NCBI GenBank assembly: GCA_934098505.1
Contig: CAKOOR010000002.1
Span: 62,001-126,000, forward strand
Length of the DNA stretch: 64,000 nucleotides
Direction: 5' to 3'
Source: an uncultured Bacilli bacterium
GTDB taxonomy: Bacteria > Bacillota_I > Bacilli_A > RF39 > UBA660
The translations under genes and the position numbers were made by a program. Below, piece after piece: positions 32,477 to 39,943 of the stretch (position 1 is the first letter of the stretch; every line of letters starts with the position of its first letter). Below the pieces are notes generated by a model, which worked only from the letters and a program-made list of their open reading frames with translations, had not been told where the DNA came from and ran no database searches.

Positions 32477-32915
32477 TATATGATCCTTCTTCATAACTTA
32501 TGATTTTATTGATTCTTCTTACATGACGTTCTTCATTACTTGGTAAAGTATCCAAAAAAGTTTTTATAATTTCTAAAGCGACGTTTTTTTCTAGTGAGGC
32601 CGGAATAGCAATTACATTAGCATGATTATGAATTCTAGCGCTTTTAGCATCATCTAAATTATTAATTCGTGCGCATCTTATCCCTTTTACCTTATTAGCA
32701 GCGATGGATATACCGATGCCAGTACCACAAATTAATATACCTAAGTCTTTTGCTTTATCCATTTTAGTGCAAATATCAAAGGCAAAGTCTGGATAGTCAT
32801 CTTCACTAGAGTTAGGAAGAGAAGAACTTATTATTTCATAAGTATTTTCTAAATTTTCTATTAAATGTTTTTTTAATTCACACCCGCGATGATCGCAAGC
32901 AATATATATTTTCAT
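32466..32915 (-). CDS. rpiB: Ribose-5-phosphate isomerase B
   Basis: Interconverts ribose 5-phosphate and ribulose 5-phosphate in the non-oxidative pentose phosphate pathway. The 149-residue protein begins MKIYIACDHRGCELKKHL, has the catalytic Cys in ILICGTGIGISIAANKV (about 61-77), and ends with the phosphate-binding Arg segment NEERHVRRI. Length and motifs match RpiB (about 145-150). It overlaps the DUF1146 gene by 11 bases. Confidence 0.95.
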   Translation of the reverse strand: MKIYIACDHRGCELKKHLIENLENTYEIISSSLPNSSEDDYPDFAFDICTKMDKAKDLGILICGTGIGISIAANKVKGIRCARINNLDDAKSARIHNHANVIAIPASLEKNVALEIIKTFLDTLPSNEERHVRRINKIISYEEGSYNEL

Positions 32916-32944
32916 ATTTTTTCTTCTTTCTTTTTTTATATTTT

Positions 32945-33874
32945 TTATTTAAATATATCTTTAATCAACTTATGGTGATTTAACAAACTTAATAATTGGA
33001 ACTCCTGGTAACTTGGGGCAATTGATATATCTTTTAAACTAGGACCATCACTGGTCATCACTATATCTATTTGTAAATATTTATTATCAGGAATAGTATT
33101 TTTAATGCGATTAACTAATCTTAAAGTTCGTGGCCATTTCGGAATAGTAAGCCAGAGAAGGGGAGATTTTGTTAAAGGATGTTCCTCATAGATATTTTTG
33201 GTTAAGTCATAAAATGGGGAGTCAATAAGACCCGTATCTAAATTTATAGAAGCAATAATTTGGTTATTAGCAGTAACTTCATAATCTTCTTTACTAGTTA
33301 CTAAATAGGAAAAAATGATATCGTCTTTAAAAGTTATAAAACGAATAAATGATAAATTGTTAGGATTTAATCTATCTAATATTTCGTCTTGTTTAATAGC
33401 ACTTTCTAAAATAGTCATTTTACTTAAATATAAATCATTATAAACATTAGTATAATTTTTTAAATCAATTTTAATTTTTTTTGTGTCATTTTTTACTTTC
33501 AAATCATATTTAGCATATATATAATCTTTATTTTGAATAAAATCATAAAAGTCAGTAATATTATCGCCATTAAGTTCTAACCATTTGTAATTAAGAAAGG
33601 GATAAAATTTTTTATTAAATTTATGGCGAGAGTAAATAATTTCTTTTAAATTAGAATTATTATACATTTTTATTAACTTTTGATTATATTTATTAGTAAG
33701 TAAATTAGTTTTTTCTAGGTCAGTCATTTTATAACATTCAAACAATTGATATTCAAAAAGACTGATATGATGCTTATAATGAGATCGAAGATAATCATTA
33801 ATTATAGTAATGGTTTTGATATTGGTACGACTTGATAATACTTTTGCTACTTTATATATATTTTGATGTGTCAT
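32945..33874 (-). CDS. Sugar-transfer associated ATP-grasp protein
   Basis: A 309-residue member of the ATP-grasp superfamily (ATPgrasp_ST type), enzymes that form amide or ester bonds using ATP. Visible are the lid region YDLKVKNDTKKIKIDLKNY, the strand IDSPFYDLTKNIYEEHPLTK, the IPKWPRTLRLVNRIKNTIP segment typical of this subfamily, and a C-terminal DIVMTSDGPSLKDISIAPS carrying acidic metal-binding residues. The N-terminal 100 residues are helical, as in the family. Members lie in polysaccharide and capsule gene clusters, but here it is between rpmE and rpiB. Substrate unknown. Confidence 0.65.
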   Translation of the reverse strand: MTHQNIYKVAKVLSSRTNIKTITIINDYLRSHYKHHISLFEYQLFECYKMTDLEKTNLLTNKYNQKLIKMYNNSNLKEIIYSRHKFNKKFYPFLNYKWLELNGDNITDFYDFIQNKDYIYAKYDLKVKNDTKKIKIDLKNYTNVYNDLYLSKMTILESAIKQDEILDRLNPNNLSFIRFITFKDDIIFSYLVTSKEDYEVTANNQIIASINLDTGLIDSPFYDLTKNIYEEHPLTKSPLLWLTIPKWPRTLRLVNRIKNTIPDNKYLQIDIVMTSDGPSLKDISIAPSYQEFQLLSLLNHHKLIKDIFK

Positions 33875-33902
33875 TTAATCAACTCCATCTTTATTATAGC
33901 AA

Positions 33903-33926
33903 AAAAACTGCAATTATGCAGTTTTT
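33903..33926 (-). terminator. Terminator of rpmE
   Basis: AAAAACTGCA (33903-33912) and TGCAGTTTTT (33917-33926) form a perfect 10-bp stem with a 4-base loop and flanking A/T runs on both sides. It overlaps the stop codon of rpmE and may also end the gene at 32945 in the other direction. Confidence 0.8.
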
Positions 33927-34135
33927 GTTTCGTCGTGATTAAAGCCGTATTTACGGTTGAATTTTTCTACTGAGCCAGTCTTCTTAGCACGAGCTTGTGA
34001 ACCTGTATAGAATGGGTGGCAAGCACTACAAACATCACATTGGATACTGTCTTTAGTAGATTTTACTGTAAATGTATTTCCGCAAGCACAATGTACTTCT
34101 ACTTCGTGCATTTCTGGATGAATTCCCTTTTTCAT
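33914..34135 (-). CDS. rpmE: 50S ribosomal protein L31, zinc-binding type
   Basis: A small large-subunit protein. The start at 34135 (MKKGIHPEMHEVEVHCACGN) has GAAGGAGAG upstream; the longer frame is discarded. Four Cys (CACGN and CDVCSACH) mark the zinc-containing paralogue (RpmE, not the zinc-free YtiA), so the organism may have both forms switched by Zur. It ends with GSVEKFNRKYGFNHDETK. 73 residues. Its terminator covers the stop codon. Confidence 0.95.
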   Translation of the reverse strand: MKKGIHPEMHEVEVHCACGNTFTVKSTKDSIQCDVCSACHPFYTGSQARAKKTGSVEKFNRKYGFNHDETKTA

Positions 34136-34343
34136 GATACTCTCCTTCCGCCATGTTATATTCATAACATAGAAATTTGTTTGTCCTATGTATTATATCA
34201 TAAGATTTTAGTTTTGCAATTATTAATAAGTTTATTTTTCCTGATTTTCAATAATTTTTTAATATTTAAATTAAATGAGCATTTACTATTTTCCATAAAC
34301 TTAATGGTTATTAAAACATTTTATATTCTAAATAGCAAAAGTT

Positions 34344-34868
34344 TTATTTGATTTTTATTTTAAGATTGGCTAAGATTTTTCCAACTAAAAATGATATTTT
34401 ATCACTATTTTTAGTAGCTATTGATTTACAGATAGCCTTACCACCTACGGTAAAACTAGAAATGAAAGCTGTAAGTAAAACGGATATAATGCTTAAATTA
34501 ATATTGGTTGAGTTACTAACTGATATTGCTAAGACAGCGCCAATAGAACCACTGATAATTCCACAAATATCGCCAATAACATCATTACATATACTAGAAA
34601 TTTTACTAGAATTTTTAAGTAAGCCGATAGTTTCTTTACCACCTTTTATTTTTTGAGAAGCAATTGACAAGAAAGTCTTTTCTTTACTCGTTAAAACTGC
34701 TACACCTATCATATCGAAGATAATGCCTATTACAATTATTAAAATTAATATTATAAATAAAAAGATACTATTCAATGAGTTTGATATAATATTAGAGATA
34801 ATACTAAATAAGCATGATAGGATAAAAGTTAATAAAAAAACTTTATATATCCAGGCTTTATTATTCAT
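34344..34868 (-). CDS. CorB-like small membrane protein
   Basis: A 174-residue membrane protein starting at 34868 (MNNKAWIYKVFLLTFILSCL), with AGGAGGAATT directly upstream. There are about four hydrophobic helices. FDMIGVAVLTSKEKTFLSIASQKIKGG and ICNDVIGDICGIISGSIGAV resemble the membrane part of Mg2+/Co2+ transporter CorB-like proteins common in Clostridia, without CBS domains. It may be an ion transporter; the role is unproven. The structured-RNA candidate lies directly upstream on the same strand, so its leader could be cis-regulatory for this gene. Confidence 0.6.
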   Translation of the reverse strand: MNNKAWIYKVFLLTFILSCLFSIISNIISNSLNSIFLFIILILIIVIGIIFDMIGVAVLTSKEKTFLSIASQKIKGGKETIGLLKNSSKISSICNDVIGDICGIISGSIGAVLAISVSNSTNINLSIISVLLTAFISSFTVGGKAICKSIATKNSDKISFLVGKILANLKIKIK

Positions 34869-34924
34869 AATTCCTCCTATATAAAGTAATATTCTAATTT
34901 TTGTATGGTATATCAAAAGTTAAT

Positions 34925-35358
34925 TTTACGGCTTGAGGTCGAGTTGAGTTTCTCTAAATATCTTCCACTTGATTACTCATTGGCACTTTCGTCTTTAGGA
35001 TATTTAATTAATATTTAATTCATTAATTACTCGATTGCCACTTAGTCCGCACTTCAATACTCTTAATATAGACAGTCTAGAGGTTTTCCCTGACATAAGT
35101 AACTATACTTATTCGCTTTTGCAAGCATTATTTCAACTTATAGTATTCCTAATACTCACGCACGACATACGTAACTTTGAAATGACGTAATGAAAGGATG
35201 TGGGTTATATGCCATTATAACTTTCCTTAGATTTTAAATCTTATATTCACCCTAACTTGGGCCGATAAAGCAAATATAAGAAGTGTCGGTAATGTAATTG
35301 ATGGATTTTTAGCCCCATCTTCATATAGTGTTATGACTAGAATAATGCACCACACATA
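34925..35358 (-). ncRNA. Candidate structured RNA of about 430 nt
   Basis: A strong sigma-A promoter at 35393-35365 would fire a transcript starting near 35358. No open frame of meaningful length exists on either strand, and the region is visibly less AT-rich than its surroundings. Several stems can be drawn: TCTTATATT (35239-35247) with AATATAAGA (35273-35281); GTTATA (35204-35209) with TATAAC (35216-35221); AGTATT (35142-35147) with AATACT (35151-35156); ATAAGTA (35095-35101) with TACTTAT (35106-35112); AAATATC (34956-34962) with GATATTT (34999-35005). A near-repeat of about 20 bases occurs at 34969-34988 and 35023-35043. I do not see the conserved motifs of tmRNA, RNase P, SRP or 6S RNA. 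A long leader of the CorB-like gene is the alternative; the 3' end is not defined. Confidence 0.6.
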
Positions 35359-35364
35359 GCCGAG

Positions 35365-35393
35365 ATTATAACACAAGATATTTCGTTTGTCAA
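35365..35393 (-). promoter_or_regulatory. Consensus sigma-A promoter of the RNA candidate
   Basis: On the minus strand TTGACA (35393-35388), exactly 17 bases, TATAAT (35370-35365), both boxes perfect. Confidence 0.85.
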
Positions 35394-35427
35394 ATTTTGT
35401 TTTCTTAGAGTGTAAACAAGAGCGATT

Positions 35428-35456
35428 TTGACACTTTTTTTGAATTTTATTATAAT
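35428..35456 (+). promoter_or_regulatory. Perfect sigma-A promoter, plus strand, no gene ahead
   Basis: TTGACA (35428-35433), 17 bases, TATAAT (35451-35456). It points into the 3' end of the minus-strand glycosyltransferase gene; no plus-strand open frame follows, so it would give an antisense transcript. Confidence 0.6.
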
Positions 35457-35490
35457 CTTCTTTTAATTATATGTCTTTTTAATAAAAATA

Positions 35491-35967
35491 TTATTTGTCA
35501 ATTAATTTACTTACTAAATTTAACATTTTACTATTATTGTGAACAAATTTATTTGGTTTAAATTTTTTTACCTTTGTTAAAGCTTCAGCTAATCCTTCAA
35601 CATCTTGTAAACCAATTATGTATCCTAGTGAATTAAACTTAGCAATGATTTGGGTTTGATGATCATTGATATGCTCTCCATACTTAGCAAGTCTGGGGAT
35701 TGCTATTACTTTTTTATTTTTTTCCAGAGCAGAGATAATGTTACCAACACCACCATGGGTAATAATCAAGTCGGCCTTGTCCATTAAGAAATTAAATTCA
35801 TCTTGAGGTATTAAATCAAATATTTCCATATTTTGTGAACTATACTTAGTAAAACCAGCTTGAACTATTACTTTATCTTTTATTAAACCTTGTTTTATTA
35901 ATTGGTCAATCTTTTCTAGAAGACGGACAAAGGTTTTATCTTGAGTTCCTAAAGTTACTAAAATCAT
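35491..35967 (-). CDS. Glycosyltransferase subunit, Alg13/PssE-like
   Basis: The catalytic half of a split GT28-type glycosyltransferase (EpsF/PssE, equivalent to Alg13). The start at 35967 (MILVTLGTQDKTFVRLLEKI) has AAGGA 6 bases upstream; the longer frame is an artefact. The 158 residues include the sugar-nucleotide-binding loop ADLIITHGGVGNIISALEKNK with the HGG motif (about 75-95) and YGEHINDHQTQIIA, as in MurG C-terminal domains. It follows its Alg14/PssD partner by 16 bases. Together they add a sugar to a lipid-linked intermediate at the inner membrane face, probably for exopolysaccharide or a wall glycan. Confidence 0.88.
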   Translation of the reverse strand: MILVTLGTQDKTFVRLLEKIDQLIKQGLIKDKVIVQAGFTKYSSQNMEIFDLIPQDEFNFLMDKADLIITHGGVGNIISALEKNKKVIAIPRLAKYGEHINDHQTQIIAKFNSLGYIIGLQDVEGLAEALTKVKKFKPNKFVHNNSKMLNLVSKLIDK

Positions 35968-35983
35968 AAGAAATCCTTTCTTT

Positions 35984-36472
35984 TTAATAAATCCACCCAC
36001 CATAAATGGCGTTGGGATAAACTTCTAACATGCTTTCCCATTGAACAATAAAATAGTCGGCAAATTTATATATCAACCGCCCAGCACGAGTAGGGGTAGT
36101 ACTGTTGGCAATAGTTTCGATAAAAATAACTTTTTTACGGAATAATTTAGCTAAGCAACACATAGGTCCAACATTATGGGAACCTGTTGTTACAACAACA
36201 TCCGGTCTTATTTTAATAATTAAATGTAGCGAAATAAAACAATTTAAAAGGAGTTTAAAAGGGTAAACCAACTTAGCTTTAAAATTAGTATAAGTACCGC
36301 TAATTATATAATGAATTCGATTAGGATATTTATTAGCTAGATCAAGGTTATTTTTAGTTTTTTCGGTAACAATTGTATAATCATATTTTTTGAATAAGGG
36401 GGCAAGCTGCATTAGTTCACTTAAATGACCACCAGTACTAGCAATAAACATTACTTTTTTCTTTGTTTTCAC
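35984..36472 (-). CDS. Glycosyltransferase membrane subunit, Alg14/PssD-like
   Basis: The membrane-anchor half of a split GT28 enzyme (Alg14/PssD/EpsE). The 162 residues start MKTKKKVMFIASTGGHLSEL, with the conserved STGGHLSEL loop, and contain LLLNCFISLHLIIKIRPDVVV (membrane-associated) and VVTTGSHNVGPMCCLAKLF, KKVIFIETIANSTTPTRAG as in the family. It forms a two-gene operon with the Alg13-like subunit. No other polysaccharide genes are adjacent, so the acceptor lipid is not evident. Confidence 0.88.
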   Translation of the reverse strand: MKTKKKVMFIASTGGHLSELMQLAPLFKKYDYTIVTEKTKNNLDLANKYPNRIHYIISGTYTNFKAKLVYPFKLLLNCFISLHLIIKIRPDVVVTTGSHNVGPMCCLAKLFRKKVIFIETIANSTTPTRAGRLIYKFADYFIVQWESMLEVYPNAIYGGWIY

Positions 36473-36621
36473 GTATAATCACCTTAAAGCTATTATACTA
36501 TAAAAGATTCGTTATTAGAAAAAAAGATTTGGAATATTAGAAAATTAAAAGAAAAAAGCTTTACATAAAAGTGAAATTTTAATTTAATGACAAATATCTA
36601 ATATTTGAATATATAAACATA

Positions 36622-37218
36622 TTAGTTTTCAATTTTCCAAGTTGAAATAATATTATTAAATAATTTATTAGCAATCTTTTTATGGTCTTCTTGATTTAAA
36701 GTATAATTTTGAGAAGATAATCTTTGTAAAATACTAGATGTATTAATAAAATCTATTTTATATTTACGAGTTAAATCATTTAAAAGATAGTTAGATGTTA
36801 AGTTAATAGGGCTTATATAGATAATTTGTTTAGAGTTATACTTTCTTAAAAGAATAAATAAGTTTTCTAAATTAGTATAAATATTAATTATATTTTCTTT
36901 TTCATGAATAAGCTCAAAATCTCCTAAATAAATGATTATAACATTAGAAGAATTTAACTTTTCTTGAATATCATTATAATTACTTTTTATTTTATCGACA
37001 ACATTTTCTATTTCCAAATTTTCTTTATGATAGGTATTAAAAGTTGTAGGTAATAATTTTTCTAGGTCTTTCTGTAAAAATGGACTAAAATTTTCTTGAA
37101 TAGTCGTAGTGTCATCATAGATAACAGTTATCTTTATTTCTTGATGATTGTTAGCATTAAAAATAAGGTATGTTAAGATGATTGCCCCTAAAGACAAAAA
37201 GAATAATTTTACTTTCAT
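36622..37218 (-). CDS. Membrane-anchored SGNH-hydrolase-like protein
   Basis: A 198-residue protein with an N-terminal signal-anchor helix (about 3-20) and an extracytoplasmic domain. The arrangement of VIIIYLGDFEL (a degenerate block near the GND region), QIIYISPINLT and the C-terminal LNQEDHKKIANKL resembles SGNH/GDSL hydrolases, where the last would be the Asp-x-x-His block. The nucleophile Ser-containing GDS block is not clear, so activity is doubtful. It follows murA by 24 bases on the same strand and is probably in its operon. Confidence 0.45.
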   Translation of the reverse strand: MKVKLFFLSLGAIILTYLIFNANNHQEIKITVIYDDTTTIQENFSPFLQKDLEKLLPTTFNTYHKENLEIENVVDKIKSNYNDIQEKLNSSNVIIIYLGDFELIHEKENIINIYTNLENLFILLRKYNSKQIIYISPINLTSNYLLNDLTRKYKIDFINTSSILQRLSSQNYTLNQEDHKKIANKLFNNIISTWKIEN

Positions 37219-37242
37219 AAGACCTCACTTACTTAGTATAAT

Positions 37243-38493
37243 TTATTCTTCTATTCTTATTTTAGCACCTACCTTAGATAGTTTTGTTTTAATATTTTCG
37301 TAGCCTCGCAATATATGGTCAGCTTGGTTGATGGTAGTTTGACCTTCGGCGATAAGTCCTGCCAAGACTAAAGAAGCTCCAGCGCGTAAGTCGCTTGCTG
37401 TTACTTCACAGCCTATTAAAGAAGATGGACCCGTTATGAAAGCTTTATTATTCGTATTAGCAATATTGGCACCCATTTTATTTAAATATTCTATATGACC
37501 CATTCGATTTTCGTAAATTGTTTCTGTAAAAGTTGATATGCCATTTGCTTGAGTGAGAAGGGTTTGCATAGTTTGACCTAAGTCAGTTACAAAGCCAGGA
37601 TAAACTTGCGAGGTTATATTGATAGGTTTTAAATCAGTTTGTTTGGAAATTATAATTGAACTTTCTTCTAAGATATAATTTATATTCATATTTTTTAAAG
37701 TATCTAACAAACTTTCTAAGTGTTTGGGTTCAATTTTATCAATAACCAAATTATCACCAGCAAGGGCGCCCGCAATTATATATGTCCCAGCTTCTATGCG
37801 ATCAGGAATAGTATATATATTGCCTTTATTTAACTTTTTGACGCCGGTTATAGTAATAGTATCAGTGCCTGCACCTTTAATTTTAGCTCCCATACTTTTC
37901 AAAAAATCAGCGACATTAACGATTTCCGGTTCCCTAGCAGCATTAAAAATTCTAGTTTGGCCATTAGCTTTTACAGCAGCCAGCATAATATTAATTGTGG
38001 CACCAACGGAAGGAAAATCAAAAGTAATATCAGTACCCGTTAATTCTTTAGCATCAATAATATACTTATCGCCTTCAATTGTAACTGTAGCTCCCAATTT
38101 TTCAAAACCTTTAATATGATAATCAATTGGTCGTTTACCGATTTTACAACCACCAGGAAAATACATTTCTACATGATGATATTTAGATAATAAAGAGCCC
38201 ATAAAATAATAAGAAGCTCTTAATTTTTTGGCTAATGCTTCTTCAATTACTTGATTTTTAACATTGCTAGTATCAATACTTAGAAGATTATTTTCATATT
38301 TATAATCAGCATTTAAAAGCTTTAGAATTTCCAGTAAAGCTTTGGTATCTGTTATATCAGGAACATTGTCAATTATTACATCATCATCACAAAGAATAGC
38401 TGCTGGTATTAAAGCGACTACACTGTTTTTAGCACCACTTATTTCAATGGTACCACTTAATTTATTGGGTCCTTCGATTATTAATTTGGTCAT
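37243..38493 (-). CDS. murA: UDP-GlcNAc 1-carboxyvinyltransferase
   Basis: Catalyses the first committed step of peptidoglycan synthesis, transfer of enolpyruvate from PEP to UDP-GlcNAc. The 416 residues begin MTKLIIEGPNKLSGTIEISG, with NSVVALIPAAILC near the N-terminus. The catalytic Cys (target of fosfomycin) is in MYFPGGCKIGKRP at about residue 115, and PSVGATINIMLAAV and RAGASLVLAGLIAEG are typical. It has its own promoter (38551-38523), with no strong ribosome site directly before the ATG. Full length for MurA (about 420). The spoIIR gene lies upstream. Confidence 0.97.
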   Translation of the reverse strand: MTKLIIEGPNKLSGTIEISGAKNSVVALIPAAILCDDDVIIDNVPDITDTKALLEILKLLNADYKYENNLLSIDTSNVKNQVIEEALAKKLRASYYFMGSLLSKYHHVEMYFPGGCKIGKRPIDYHIKGFEKLGATVTIEGDKYIIDAKELTGTDITFDFPSVGATINIMLAAVKANGQTRIFNAAREPEIVNVADFLKSMGAKIKGAGTDTITITGVKKLNKGNIYTIPDRIEAGTYIIAGALAGDNLVIDKIEPKHLESLLDTLKNMNINYILEESSIIISKQTDLKPINITSQVYPGFVTDLGQTMQTLLTQANGISTFTETIYENRMGHIEYLNKMGANIANTNNKAFITGPSSLIGCEVTASDLRAGASLVLAGLIAEGQTTINQADHILRGYENIKTKLSKVGAKIRIEE

Positions 38494-38522
38494 ATATAAT
38501 ACACCCCATCTAACTATAATTA

Positions 38523-38551
38523 ACTATATCTAATTTACTACATTAAGTCAA
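38523..38551 (-). promoter_or_regulatory. Promoter of murA
   Basis: On the minus strand TTGACT (38551-38546), 17 bases, TATAGT (38528-38523), 30 bases before the murA start. Confidence 0.75.
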
Positions 38552-38553
38552 AC

Positions 38554-38583
38554 AAAAAAACATCTATAAAACTATATTATAGA
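38554..38583 (-). terminator. Terminator after spoIIR
   Basis: On the minus strand TCTATAA (38583-38577) pairs with TTATAGA (38569-38563), followed by a T-run; it lies just upstream of the murA promoter. Confidence 0.55.
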
Positions 38584-38669
38584 AATTTTTCTATTATTCT
38601 TAATTTTAGTATTTATTAAACTTAATTTGATTTATTGACATTTTACCTAAACTCTAATTACTAATAAAT

Positions 38670-39161
38670 TTAATTATATTTTAAAAGAACTTCCTTAATA
38701 TACGACTTGTATTCAATATTTGATTTATCATTATTTTCATCAATTAAACATAAAGGTGGATACATTACGCACCAAAAGTTTTCACCAAGACCGTGACCTA
38801 AAGTTATTACTAAAGAATTATAATAACCGGCAGGATATTTAATGCCTTTATAGGTTTTAGAAGGAAAAAAGTTATTACCATAAGAAATATTATAGGGAAC
38901 TTGATAATGATTTAAAATAGTACGAAAAGTAGACATATTATTTTTTATATAACTATCAATGTCAGTATTTTTATTAATATACGGCAAAATTTGTTTCATT
39001 AAGTCTTCTTTAATCCTCGTCTTAGTTAATTGATCTTGCAAATTATTAGAATTAGCTATTATACGAAAACGAATAGAGTCATCGGGAATTATTATTTCTT
39101 CTTTATTACTATTTAAGTAGAATAAAGCAATAATGGTTAAAACAACTATAATCTTTTTTAT
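38670..39161 (-). CDS. spoIIR: Stage II sporulation protein R, apparent ATA start
   Basis: SpoIIR is made in the forespore and triggers SpoIIGA to process pro-sigma-E. The clear family match is RFRIIANSNNLQDQLTKTRI, FFPSKTYKGIKYPAGYYNSL and the diagnostic ENFWCVMYPPLCLID. The frame continues upstream of the first ATG/GTG/TTG possibilities: homologous residues (IRFRIIANSN) and a signal-like helix (KKIIVVLTIIALFYL) precede any normal start codon in that frame. The natural beginning would be an ATA at 39159-39161, with GGGTG 7-8 bases upstream, inside a terminator hairpin. A mutated ATG or a frameshift in the A-run are the alternatives. With the ATA start it is 163 residues, slightly shorter than most. 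Confidence 0.85.
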   Translation of the reverse strand: MKKIIVVLTIIALFYLNSNKEEIIIPDDSIRFRIIANSNNLQDQLTKTRIKEDLMKQILPYINKNTDIDSYIKNNMSTFRTILNHYQVPYNISYGNNFFPSKTYKGIKYPAGYYNSLVITLGHGLGENFWCVMYPPLCLIDENNDKSNIEYKSYIKEVLLKYN

Positions 39162-39190
39162 AAAAAATCACCCAATTTAATATTGAGTGA
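39162..39190 (-). terminator. Terminator between prmC and spoIIR
   Basis: On the minus strand TCACTCAAT (39190-39182) and ATTGGGTGA (39076 region is not involved; arm at 39176-39168) pair with one G-U, followed by six T (39167-39162). The 3' arm contains the only ribosome-site-like sequence of spoIIR. Confidence 0.75.
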
Positions 39191-39202
39191 CTTTTATTTT
39201 TT

Positions 39203-39943
39203 TTATTCATTAATTATGAAAATATATCTATCCTTACCGGCTAAGTCCTTTTTTACTTGAATATAGGCATGTGGATAAAGATTTCTTGCTAGATTTGTAA
39301 TATCTTGACTTTGAGTACAACCAATTTCAAAGGCTATTATACTTTTAGGTTCTAAAAATTCTTTACTTCTTTTTAAAATTATCTCGTAAAATTCAAGACC
39401 GTTATTATGTGCAAATAGGGCATTTTGTGGTTCATATTTAGTTGCTGGATCAACTGGTTCATCATACTTAACATATGGAGGATTGCTAACTAAAATATTA
39501 TATTTTTTCTTAATGCTACAATTTTTGATATCTCCAAGAGCAAAATTAACATTGGCATGGTTTAGAACGGCATTTGAACTTGCTAATTCAATGGCATCTT
39601 TAGAAATATCTAGAGCGTCGACCGTAGTGTTTAATTCTTTAGATAAAGTTATAGCAATGCAACCACTTCCCGTACCGATTTCTAAGATTTTAAGAGTAAG
39701 GTAATTAGTTTGACTTTTAATTAATTTTAGTAATTCATCGACTAAGCCTTCGGTTTCAAAACGGGGTATTAAAGCTCGTTCATCAACTTTTATCGAATAT
39801 CCATAAAAATTAACATTACCAATCAAATATTGAATAGGGTAGTCATTGTTAATTTTTTGGATAATTTCTTCCATGTTATTAGGATATAATTTTTTTAATA
39901 ATTCATAGTCAGTACTAGAAATATATCTTTCTTTTTTTATCAT
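39203..39943 (-). CDS. prmC: Peptide chain release factor methyltransferase
   Basis: Methylates the Gln of the GGQ motif of release factors 1 and 2. The 246 residues include the N-terminal helical substrate-binding part with YPIQYLIGNVNFYG and ALIPRFETEGLVDELL, the SAM-binding ILEIGTGSGCIAITL (about 90-105) and the catalytic VSNPPYVKYDE (about 150). It directly follows prfA, its substrate gene, with a one-base overlap of stop and start. Slightly short for the family (about 280) but all motifs are present. Confidence 0.96.
   Translation of the reverse strand: MIKKERYISSTDYELLKKLYPNNMEEIIQKINNDYPIQYLIGNVNFYGYSIKVDERALIPRFETEGLVDELLKLIKSQTNYLTLKILEIGTGSGCIAITLSKELNTTVDALDISKDAIELASSNAVLNHANVNFALGDIKNCSIKKKYNILVSNPPYVKYDEPVDPATKYEPQNALFAHNNGLEFYEIILKRSKEFLEPKSIIAFEIGCTQSQDITNLARNLYPHAYIQVKKDLAGKDRYIFIINE

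Noticed and set aside
34917..35358. RNase P RNA, tmRNA, SRP RNA or T-box leader
   Set aside because: No GAGGAAAGTCC-type P4 motif, no tRNA-like ends or GGTTCGAATCC, no SRP loop and no T-box sequence; a CGGCT/AGCCG closing stem would start upstream of the predicted transcript start.
39039..39041. TTG as the start of spoIIR
   Set aside because: Conserved SpoIIR residues (IRFRIIANSNN) continue upstream of it.
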